This document shows, piece by piece, positions 6,423 to 13,188 of a DNA stretch of 19,275 nt. A program made the position numbers and the translations under genes. The notes under the pieces are model-generated. The model was not told the DNA's origin. It did no database searches and saw only the letters and a list, made by a program, of their open reading frames with translations. Source of the DNA: Frankia sp. (GTDB lineage Bacteria > Actinomycetota > Actinomycetes > Frankiales > Frankiaceae); NCBI GenBank assembly GCA_019689615.1, contig JADGHD010000022.1:1-19275 (forward strand), read 5' to 3'. Numbering within the stretch: the first letter of the stretch is position 1; each line of letters opens with the position of its first letter.

Positions 6423-9400
6423 TCAGCTCAGCAGGCCGAGGGCGGCGTCGACGATCGTAGCGCTCGGTGCCGCGCCCACGGCCGCCAGGCGGTCGCCGTG
6501 GACCCCGGCGAGGAAGGCCAGCCGGCCCGGGTCGCCGTCGACGACCGTGACCAGCGGGGAGCGCGCGTGCGCCGGGAACATCTCGTCGAGCACCCACCAG
6601 GCGTCCGGGTGGCCGCCGGACCGGCGCGCCCGCAGCGCCGCGAACACGAGGTCCGGGGACGTGACGACGACGACCGCGACGCCGCGGCCGAGGTGCGCGG
6701 CCAGCTCGTCGGCGGCGTCGAGCACCTCTGGCAGCACCGCCCCCATGCTGACCAGCGTCAGCACCGGCGTCGGCCCGCCGTCGCGCAGCCGGTAGCCGCC
6801 GGCGAGCACGGCGGCCCGCCGGTGGGCCCGCGCCTCGCCGTCCGCCGGCACACCGGCCAGCCGCTGGTCGATGGGCCGGGCCGACAGCCGCAGCAGGCTC
6901 GACCACCCGTCCGCCCGCGCCAGCCCGCTCAGCGCCGCGAGCAGGCACCATGCCAGGTCCTGCGCGAACGCCGGCTCGTAGCAGACCACCCGGGCCCGGC
7001 CGGCGTCGGCCCCGCTGGCCGGGACGAGGCTGGCACCGGCGGCGCCGTCGACGGCGGCGGCGCCGGTCAGGGCGGGCGGGCCTGCGGTCGACGGATCGGT
7101 TGGGCCGCCACGGCCGTCCGCCGCCGGCCGCGTGGCGCTCGCGCCCCCGGCGGCGGTCAGCGCGAGGCCGGCCAGCCGCGGGTCGGCACCGGTGTCCGCG
7201 ACCACCAGCACCGAACGGGCGTCGGCCAGGCAGCCGGCCACCCACGCCGGCACCACCCGGCCCGCCGCCAGCTCGTCCGTCACCCCGACCGGCAGCAGCG
7301 GCACGCCCTGCCGGCGCCAGGCCACCCCGAGGTTGGCGAGCACGCCGACGAACGCCCCCGGTGACAGCGCCCCGGCCACGCGCCGCGGCGTGCCGGCCCG
7401 GCCGGCCCCACCGGCACCGCCCGCCGGCACCGGGACCGCCCGCGCCCCGTCCGGGTCCAGCCAGCCGGCGACGACCGGGTCCGCGTCCCTGGTCGACACG
7501 GTGACCAGCGCGCCGGCCGCATCCGGTGCCGCCAGCAGCAGGCCGCGCAGCACCGCGCCGAACGCCCGTTGCGTGCAGACCTGCTCCGGCCAGCCCGGCC
7601 GACCCAGCTCGCCGGGCACGCCCGGCGGCTCGGGCAGCGCCAGCACCGACCGGTCCAGGTAGGCGGCCACGTGCGCGGCCAGCCGGGCACCAGGGCTACC
7701 GGCCGACAGGCCGTCGACCGCGCCGGGCTGGCCGGCCGGCGCCGCCCCGTTCCCTCCGGCCACCAGCCCGTTCCCGCCGCCGGCCGGCACCAGCGCGTCC
7801 AGGTCGTGCCCGCCGGCGCCGGTCGCCGGCTCGGGCGAGTGCGCGGGCAGCGCCGGGACGCCAGGGTGAGCCGAGGCGACGGCGAGCTGGTCGGCCCGTC
7901 CCGGCCGTGCGCCCACCGGGCCGGCGGCGCCGGCCGGGGCGCGGGTGGCGGCGTCGTGGGTGTGGGCGAACAGCACGGTCGGCCGGTCGGCGGCGACCTC
8001 GTCGAACGCGTCGATGAGCAGGGCCAGGTCGTGCCCGCCGGCGTCGCGCAGCGCGGCGTGGATCTCGTCGTCGGTGAGCGCCTCGAGCAGCCAGGCGATC
8101 CCCGCCCCGGACGCGCCCGGGCCGGCCAGCCGGCGGCGCAGCTCGGGACCGCGGGCCCGCAGCAGGCCGCGGTACTCGGCCCGGGTCATCCGGTCGAGCC
8201 GGGCCCGCAGGGCCTGGCCACCGGGCCGCTGGAACAGCCCGTTCAGCCGCCGGCCGAACCGCAGGGTCAGCACCTGCCAGCCGGCCGCATCGAACATCCG
8301 CGCGGCGCCGGCCGGCCCGGCCAGTCCCGGCTGGCCGCCGCCGGCCACGTCCTCGCCCACCGCCGCGTCGGGCACCAGCACCACCCAGAACAGCTCGCCC
8401 AGGTGGGGCGTCCGCTCGTCGGTGACCGCCTCCCAGACCGCCGGGTCGCGCAGCTCGGCGAACTCCAGCAGGCAGATCGCCCGGCCGGACGGCAGGTGGT
8501 CGAGCCGGGCGCCGGCGAACCGGCGGGCCAGGGTTCCCCAGATGGTCCCGCTCGGCCCCACCGTCCCGGCGCCGGTTGCCCGCAGCGCCCGGCCCGCCCG
8601 GCCGTCGGCGGCCTCCCAGCGCGCCTGGGCGCCTGGCCTGGCCACCCTGGTCGCCACGGCGCGCGGGTCGTCGGCGGGCCGCGAGGGCAGGCCGTTGCCA
8701 CCCCCGTAGCCGATGTCGGTGCCGGGGCCCGCGCCGTCGAGGACGACCGGCCGTGCCGCGTCGAGCAGGTCGTGCACCGCCGCCAGCAGCGGGGCGGCGT
8801 GCGGGGTGACGCTCACCCGGTCCTCGGCCCGCAGCGAGTCGAACCACAGGACGGCGGCGACGGAGGAGCCGGCCGCGGTCAGGTCCCGGCGGCGGTCCGC
8901 CTGCTCGGCGGTCAGCAGGCCGGCCCGCTCGGCGTGCTCGATGCCCGCCTCGGCCGACCGGCGCAGCCAGTCCTCGACCTCGGCCAGCGCCACCAGGTCG
9001 AGCACGCCCCCGGGCGGCCCCGGCGTGATGCCGGCGGCACCGGCCGCGTCCGCCGCGGGCGTCGATGGTGGAGGCGGCGGCGCCAGCGCGACGGGCGGCT
9101 CCGGCTCGGCCGGGACCGGCGCGGGTGCGGCCGGTGCTGGCCGCGGCGCGGGCACGGCCAGCACCATCGTGTCCGCCTCCAGGTAGGGCTCGTCGGCGTA
9201 GGCCGCGTGCACCTCGTCGGCGTGGGCCGCGTACGCCTCGTCGGCGCTGGCCGGGTCCGCCGGCTCGGCCACCTCGGCCGGGAACGGCTGGTCGACCTCG
9301 GCCGGGAACGACTCGTCGGCCGGCGGCACGTCCGGTCCCGGCGACCAGGCCGTCGCGGCGACGTCGTCCCGGTACGCCGCGCCACTGTCCTGGTAGGCGG

Positions 9401-9665
9401 CGCCGCTGTCCCCGTGGGCCGCGCCGCTGTCCCGGTGGACCAGGCTGACCGGTCCCACCCGGCGCTGTGGCATGGCGGGGCCGGTGTGGGCGTCCGCCTC
9501 GGCCGTGCCGTTGCGCGCGCTGGCGGCTGGCCAGGTGGCACGCGGCTGGTTGGCCGGCGCCGCGCCCCAGCCGGCGACCGCCGCCTCGTCCACCGGAAGA
9601 TCCGAGAACGCGAAGCGTCGGCCGCGGCCGGGCGGGCGCCGCGGCGGGCGCTGCTCCGCGGGCAT
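6423..9665 (-). CDS. AceE-like pyruvate dehydrogenase E1 homologue, probably catalytically dead
   Basis: A 1080-residue protein related to homodimeric pyruvate dehydrogenase E1 (AceE, usually about 890-930 residues). The first 215 or so residues are disordered, Ala/Pro/Glu-rich and repetitive. E1-like blocks follow in order: an HAAP segment (His289), GPSGTIWGTLARRF leading into the cofactor region (about 385-425), MFDAAGW (457-463), a GGHD block (His545), an AHT segment, the Pyr-like domain from about 696, and a C-terminal domain from CYEPAF (about 895). Where AceE has GDGEMDEPE, this protein has EFAELRDPA (from 401). The Asn of that motif and the Glu of the GINEAGA segment are also replaced. 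Binding of thiamine diphosphate and Mg is therefore unlikely. Disordered linkers interrupt the fold, for example about 590-680. ATG 9665 has a strong GGAGG site upstream. It may regulate or pair with true AceE, but its role is unknown. Confidence 0.85.
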   Translation of the reverse strand: MPAEQRPPRRPPGRGRRFAFSDLPVDEAAVAGWGAAPANQPRATWPAASARNGTAEADAHTGPAMPQRRVGPVSLVHRDSGAAHGDSGAAYQDSGAAYRDDVAATAWSPGPDVPPADESFPAEVDQPFPAEVAEPADPASADEAYAAHADEVHAAYADEPYLEADTMVLAVPAPRPAPAAPAPVPAEPEPPVALAPPPPPSTPAADAAGAAGITPGPPGGVLDLVALAEVEDWLRRSAEAGIEHAERAGLLTAEQADRRRDLTAAGSSVAAVLWFDSLRAEDRVSVTPHAAPLLAAVHDLLDAARPVVLDGAGPGTDIGYGGGNGLPSRPADDPRAVATRVARPGAQARWEAADGRAGRALRATGAGTVGPSGTIWGTLARRFAGARLDHLPSGRAICLLEFAELRDPAVWEAVTDERTPHLGELFWVVLVPDAAVGEDVAGGGQPGLAGPAGAARMFDAAGWQVLTLRFGRRLNGLFQRPGGQALRARLDRMTRAEYRGLLRARGPELRRRLAGPGASGAGIAWLLEALTDDEIHAALRDAGGHDLALLIDAFDEVAADRPTVLFAHTHDAATRAPAGAAGPVGARPGRADQLAVASAHPGVPALPAHSPEPATGAGGHDLDALVPAGGGNGLVAGGNGAAPAGQPGAVDGLSAGSPGARLAAHVAAYLDRSVLALPEPPGVPGELGRPGWPEQVCTQRAFGAVLRGLLLAAPDAAGALVTVSTRDADPVVAGWLDPDGARAVPVPAGGAGGAGRAGTPRRVAGALSPGAFVGVLANLGVAWRRQGVPLLPVGVTDELAAGRVVPAWVAGCLADARSVLVVADTGADPRLAGLALTAAGGASATRPAADGRGGPTDPSTAGPPALTGAAAVDGAAGASLVPASGADAGRARVVCYEPAFAQDLAWCLLAALSGLARADGWSSLLRLSARPIDQRLAGVPADGEARAHRRAAVLAGGYRLRDGGPTPVLTLVSMGAVLPEVLDAADELAAHLGRGVAVVVVTSPDLVFAALRARRSGGHPDAWWVLDEMFPAHARSPLVTVVDGDPGRLAFLAGVHGDRLAAVGAAPSATIVDAALGLLS
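9355..9438. repeat. 21-bp tandem repeats in the AceE-like gene
   Basis: Three clear 21-bp units (9376-9396, 9397-9417, 9418-9438) and a degenerate fourth (9355-9375) encode a seven-residue repeat around DSGAAYx near residues 76-104. The unit keeps frame, so copy-number change would alter the length of the disordered N-terminus without a frameshift. Confidence 0.8.
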
Positions 9666-9689
9666 GGTTGCCCTCCGTCCCAGGTCGAG

Positions 9690-9717
9690 CGGGCTACGAC
9701 TGTCGGGCTACGACTGT
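9690..9717. repeat. Perfect 14-bp tandem duplication before the AceE-like gene
   Basis: CGGGCTACGACTGT occurs twice back to back (9690-9703 and 9704-9717), 25-52 bp before the ATG at 9665, in the 99-bp gap behind the DUF167 gene. The spacing suits two side-by-side regulator sites or a promoter element, but a simple replication slip is equally possible. Confidence 0.6.
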
Positions 9718-9764
9718 CCGGACGTGTGGCCCGGCCCTGGCGTTGCCCCTGGCCCGGGCGGTGT

Positions 9765-10088
9765 TCACCGGTCCGGTTGATCGTGGCCGCGGAGCGCGTC
9801 CAGACGATCACGCAGCGCGGCCTCGGTGTCGGACGGGACCGCCAGCTCGACCAGCTTGGTGCGACTGGTGGCGCCATGGACCAGGCTGACGTCCCGCCGG
9901 CGCAGTCCCAGGGCCTCGGCGAGGGCGCGCAGGGCCGCCTCGGTCGCCCGGCCGTCCACGGCCCGGTCGGTGACCCGGACCACCAGGCTCGGCTCCCCGG
10001 CCGGGGTGGCCACGGCGCCGCCGACCCCGGTCCGCCGCGCGCCGGGCTGGACTCGGATCGTCAACCGCACGCCATCATCGTCGCGCAC
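9765..10088 (-). CDS. DUF167 (YggU-like) small protein
   Basis: A 107-residue protein of the DUF167/YggU family. These are small, widely conserved alpha/beta proteins of unproven function. Core signatures are VRLTIRVQPGARRTGVGG (about 7-24), LVVRVTDRAVDGRATEAAL (35-53), and the loop LVHGATSRTKLVEL (69-82), which corresponds to the family's G-x-x-S-R-x-K motif. The frame is open back to 10232, but that part is an arginine-rich stretch unlike the family. GTG 10088 gives the usual length. GTG 10070 is an alternative and neither has a strong ribosome site. It is divergent from fabG and lies 99 bp upstream of the AceE-like gene on the same strand, so it may head that transcript. Confidence 0.85.
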   Translation of the reverse strand: MRDDDGVRLTIRVQPGARRTGVGGAVATPAGEPSLVVRVTDRAVDGRATEAALRALAEALGLRRRDVSLVHGATSRTKLVELAVPSDTEAALRDRLDALRGHDQPDR

Positions 10089-10312
10089 CCGGGAAATCGC
10101 TGGCCACCGCGGTTGCCTGGGCCGGCCCTGCCGCCTGCGGCCGCGGCGGGAGCGGCCGGCGCTGGCCCGTCGTGGTCGCCGCCCGTAGCCCGGCCCGCGC
10201 GTACCGCACCCTCGGAGCACGCCGACTCGCACGCGCGGTCACGAACGGCGCACCGGGCACGCCTGCGGACAGGGCACAGTGGCGGGTGCGGCCGGGGCCA
10301 GGGCCGGGCGGC

Positions 10313-10318
10313 TACGAT
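10313..10318 (+). promoter_or_regulatory. Possible -10 box of fabG
   Basis: TACGAT ends seven bases before the fabG ATG at 10326, and no Shine-Dalgarno sequence lies between them. This suggests a leaderless fabG transcript. I see no convincing -35 hexamer 16-18 bp upstream. Confidence 0.4.
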
Positions 10319-10325
10319 CCGCGTC

Positions 10326-11042
10326 ATGGTCGAGAACGAGGGTCGGGTCGCACTGGTAACCGGCGGCAACCGCGGGATCGGCGCCGCCTGCGCCGCGGCC
10401 CTGGCGGCCGAGGGCCAGCGGGTGGCGGTGGCCAGCCGCGGCGGCGAGGCCGGTGACGGGATGTTCGGCGTCCGGATGGACGTGACGAGCTCCGAGTCGG
10501 TGGAGAAGGCGTTCGCCGAGGTCGAGGCGGAGCTGGGGCCGGTGGAGATCCTGGTGTCCAACGCCGGGATCGTCCGGGACACCCTGCTGCTGACCATGTC
10601 CGAGGACGCGTTCCGCGACGTCGTCGACACCAACCTGCTGGGCGCCTACCGGGTCGCCAAGCGGGCCGCCCGCGGCATGATCCGTCGCCGGTACGGCCGG
10701 CTGATCTTCATCTCGTCCGTCGTCGGGCTGTCCGGCCAGGCGGGCCAGGCCAACTACGCCGCATCCAAGGCGGGCCTCGTCGGCTTCGCCCGCTCGCTCG
10801 CCCGGGAGCTGGCGCCGCGCGGAATCACCTCGAACGTGGTCGCCCCCGGCCCGATCCGCACCGACATGACCGACGCGCTCACCGACGCCCAGCGCGAGCT
10901 GCTCATCTCCGGGGTGCCGAGCCGGCGCATGGGCGAGCCGGAGGATGTCGCCGCGGCGGTCGCGTTCCTCGCCTCCGAGCGGGCCGGCTACATCACCGGC
11001 GCCGTGCTGCCGGTCGACGGCGGGATCGGGATGGGCCATTGA
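10326..11042 (+). CDS. fabG: 3-oxoacyl-ACP reductase FabG (MabA-like)
   Basis: A 238-residue short-chain dehydrogenase/reductase that uses NADPH to reduce 3-oxoacyl-ACP to 3-hydroxyacyl-ACP in the FAS-II elongation cycle in the cytoplasm. The cofactor motif TGGNRGIG is at 12-19 and the NAG motif at 79-81. The catalytic set is Asn103 (in DTNLLG), Ser131 (in SSVVG), Tyr144 and Lys148 (in YAASK). The ending, PVDGGIGMGH, matches FabG/MabA proteins. Length is slightly short because the region after beta-strand 2 (residues 38-46) is compact. ATG 10326 is the natural start and is probably leaderless. The stop overlaps the start of hemH. Other short-chain dehydrogenases look alike, but the position two genes before an enoyl-ACP reductase supports FabG. 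Confidence 0.93.
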   Translation: MVENEGRVALVTGGNRGIGAACAAALAAEGQRVAVASRGGEAGDGMFGVRMDVTSSESVEKAFAEVEAELGPVEILVSNAGIVRDTLLLTMSEDAFRDVVDTNLLGAYRVAKRAARGMIRRRYGRLIFISSVVGLSGQAGQANYAASKAGLVGFARSLARELAPRGITSNVVAPGPIRTDMTDALTDAQRELLISGVPSRRMGEPEDVAAAVAFLASERAGYITGAVLPVDGGIGMGH

Positions 11043-12427
11043 CCGCTCCCGCGACGGACGGTCGCGGGGCCGACGGTGACGCCGGCGCCTACGGCGACGT
11101 CGACGCGCTGCTGCTGGTGACGTTCGGCGGGCCGGATGGGCCGGACGACGTCGTGCCGTTCCTGGAGAACGTCACCCGCGGCCGTGGCGTGCCGCCGGAG
11201 CGGATCGCCGAGGTCGCCGACCACTACCGGCGCCTCGGCGGGCGCAGCCCGATCAACGAGCAGAACCGGTCGTTGCTGGCCGCGCTGCGCGCGCAGCTCG
11301 CGCCGCTGCCGGTCTACTGGGGCAACCGCAACTGGAAGCCGTACCTGCGCGACGCCGTCGCCCAGCTGCGCGCCGACGGCGTCCGGCGGGCCGCCTGCTT
11401 CATCCCGTCCGTCTTCGCGACGTATTCCTCGTGCCGGCAGTACCGGGAGAACCTGGCGCAGGCCCTGGCCGACACAGCGGACGGCGGCCAGCCGTTGGAG
11501 CTGATCAAGCTGCGGGTGTTCTTCGACCACCCGGGCTTCCTCGAACCGATGGCCGACCGGGTGTCGGCCGCGCTGGACGCGTTGCCGGCGGACCGGCGGG
11601 CCGGCGCCCACCTGGTCTTCGTGGCCCACTCGGTGCCGCACTGGCAGGCGGAGCAGAGCGGCCCGCTCGGCGGCGCCTACCCGCGCCAGCTGCGCACCGC
11701 CGCCGAGCTGATCAGCCAGCTGGTCGCGGAGCGCCGCCGGGCCGAGCGCGCGGGCGGCGAGGGCGGCGATGGCGGTGGCGGGGCGCACCCGTGGCACCTC
11801 GCCTACTGCAGCCGCAGCGGCCCGCCGAGGGTGCCCTGGCTCACGCCGGACGTCGGCGACCGGCTGACCGAGCTCGCCGCGGCCGGCGCCACCGCCGTCG
11901 TGATCGTCCCGGTCGGCTTCGTCACCGACCACATGGAGGTCATCCAGGACCTCGACGAGGAGGCGATGTCGCGGGCGCAGCGGCTGGGGCTCGCCGCCGT
12001 GCGGGCCGGCACCGTCGGCACCGACCCGCGGTTCGTCCGCATGGTCGCCGACCTGCTCGCCGAGCGGCGCGACCCGGCCATCCCCCGACGATCGCTCGGC
12101 CCAGACGGCCCGTTCCCGGACGTCTGCCCGACCGACTGCTGCTCGACACCGGACGCCGCGGACCGCCTGCCGGCCGCGGGCGGCCCCCCCCCCCCCCCCC
12201 CCCCCCCCCGCCCCCCCCCCCCCCCCCCCCGCCCCCCCCCCCCCCCGGGGCCCGCCCCCCCGGCCGCCCGGCCCCCGCCCGCGGGCGGGGCCCGGCACCC
12301 CGGCCGACGCCGCCGGCCGCGGCCGCCACCGCCGCCCAGCCGGCGCCACCGCCGCCGGGTAGCCGGCCGCCAGGTAACAGCAACGGCTGGCACGGGCCGG
12401 CCACAATCGGTGCAGTCGGATACCTGA
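11039..12427 (+). CDS. hemH: Coproporphyrin ferrochelatase, with a doubtful C-terminus
   Basis: Inserts ferrous iron into a porphyrin. In actinobacteria this enzyme (also named CpfC) makes coproheme from coproporphyrin III. Residues 22-100 open with VDALLLVTFGGPDGPDDV and contain PINEQN. The catalytic His197 lies in VAHSVP and the conserved Glu300 in GFVTDHMEVIQDLDEEA. Cys132 (in TYSSCRQY), together with Cys363, Cys367 and Cys368 (CPTDCC), would supply a [2Fe-2S] cluster as in actinobacterial enzymes. A Gly/Glu-rich insert sits at 238-249. TTG 11039 overlaps the fabG stop as TTGA, which suggests coupled translation. After about residue 380 the frame enters a C tract and then Pro/Arg-rich sequence without family similarity. 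The true stop is probably not 12427. One alternative frame stops with TAG at 12360-12362. Confidence 0.9.
   Translation: MTAPATDGRGADGDAGAYGDVDALLLVTFGGPDGPDDVVPFLENVTRGRGVPPERIAEVADHYRRLGGRSPINEQNRSLLAALRAQLAPLPVYWGNRNWKPYLRDAVAQLRADGVRRAACFIPSVFATYSSCRQYRENLAQALADTADGGQPLELIKLRVFFDHPGFLEPMADRVSAALDALPADRRAGAHLVFVAHSVPHWQAEQSGPLGGAYPRQLRTAAELISQLVAERRRAERAGGEGGDGGGGAHPWHLAYCSRSGPPRVPWLTPDVGDRLTELAAAGATAVVIVPVGFVTDHMEVIQDLDEEAMSRAQRLGLAAVRAGTVGTDPRFVRMVADLLAERRDPAIPRRSLGPDGPFPDVCPTDCCSTPDAADRLPAAGGPPPPPPPPRPPPPPPRPPPPPGPAPPAARPPPAGGARHPGRRRRPRPPPPPSRRHRRRVAGRQVTATAGTGRPQSVQSDT
12184..12246. repeat. Near-homopolymeric C tract
   Basis: Runs of 26, 20 and 15 C residues are separated by single G residues at 12210 and 12231, then followed by GGGG and a further 50 bases of almost pure G+C. 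It interrupts the 3' end of hemH and would encode poly-proline. A sequencing or gap-filling artefact is more likely than biology, because dark cycles in two-colour chemistry yield poly-G on one strand. Confidence 0.9.
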
Positions 12428-12476
12428 CGGCCGATATCGACCGCAGCGGGACCGCACACGATCGGTGGCAGGCAGT

Positions 12477-13055
12477 ATGGAAAGCGTGCTCCGGTCGACC
12501 GCCCGCCTGATCAGGCGGATCCTGCTGACGACGCTGGGCCTGCTCGTGCTCGGTCTGGGACTCGCGGGCCTGGTGCTTCCGGGCCCAGGCTTCCTGATCA
12601 TCGCGCTGGGGTTCTTCATCCTCAGCCTGGAGTACGAGTGGGCGCGGCGGCGGTTCGAGGCCGCCCGCCAGAAGGCAGCCGACCTGGCCGACCTCGCGGT
12701 CGCCCGGGTCTGGTCGACGGCCGGCTCGATCCTCGCCGGTCTCGCGATGATCGCCGCCGGGATCCTCTGGATCAGGTACGAGGAGCTGCCGTTCTCCTCG
12801 CCGTGGAGCGGCGGCAGCGTGATCTTCGGCGGCACCGTCGTGCTGGTCACGATCTTCGTCAGCCTCTGGCAGGCCTACCAGGCCAGGAAGGCCGGCCGGC
12901 CGACGCCGGCAGAGCTGCTGGAGGCCCAGCGGCACACCCACGGCGACGACGACCACGGTCATCACGGCAACCACGAGCACCACGCCCACCACGAGCACGG
13001 CCACGGGCTGGACCGCGGCGACGCGGCGGACGCCACGACGCGGGCCGTCCGCTGA
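12477..13055 (+). CDS. PGPGW-type (TIGR02611-like) membrane protein with histidine-rich tail
   Basis: A 192-residue integral membrane protein. The segment LVLPGPGFLIIALGFFILSLEYEWARR (about 32-58) matches the small PGPGW/TIGR02611 family of unknown function. Hydrophobic segments lie at about 15-34, 38-51, 82-99 and 113-131, with an amphipathic Arg/Ala-rich stretch between the second and third. The last 40 residues hold a tail with 12 histidines in 25 residues (152-176), plus Asp and Glu, which looks metal-binding. I chose ATG 12477, preceded by GGCAGG at 12466-12471. GTG 12465 would add four residues. It lies between hemH and fabI on the same strand. The tail may bind iron, zinc or nickel near the ferrochelatase, but this is only inferred from position. 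Confidence 0.85.
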   Translation: MESVLRSTARLIRRILLTTLGLLVLGLGLAGLVLPGPGFLIIALGFFILSLEYEWARRRFEAARQKAADLADLAVARVWSTAGSILAGLAMIAAGILWIRYEELPFSSPWSGGSVIFGGTVVLVTIFVSLWQAYQARKAGRPTPAELLEAQRHTHGDDDHGHHGNHEHHAHHEHGHGLDRGDAADATTRAVR

Positions 13056-13102
13056 CCCGCCGCGCAGCCCGCTCCCGGCTGCTGAGCAGGACGGTCTCGG
13101 AC

Positions 13103-13117
13103 ACCCGGCGACCGGGT
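13103..13117. other. Short hairpin upstream of fabI
   Basis: ACCCGG and CCGGGT form a 6-bp stem with the loop CGA in the 133-bp gap between the membrane-protein gene and fabI. It could end the upstream transcript or lie in the fabI leader. Evidence is slight. Confidence 0.25.
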
Positions 13118-13188
13118 CGGAAGCGAATCCGCCACCGTCCTGCCGGGCTTCGCTGACCAACGTCGTGCGCTTTGGCAGGATGCCAGCC

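Noticed and set aside
9690..9717. Target-site duplication of a lost insertion sequence
   Set aside because: The copies abut with nothing between them, and 14 bp with no terminal inverted repeats gives no sign of an element.
10089..10232. N-terminal extension of the DUF167 protein
   Set aside because: Arg/Gly-rich, not like the family, and it lies in the divergent promoter region toward fabG.
7569..10325. Very long plus-strand open frame running into fabG
   Set aside because: It is the antisense shadow of the AceE-like and DUF167 genes. High GC removes stop codons. Only the part from 10326 has family similarity.
12184..12427. Poly-proline domain at the end of ferrochelatase
   Set aside because: Encoded by an almost pure C tract that is best explained as an artefact. 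No member of the family known to me has such a tail.
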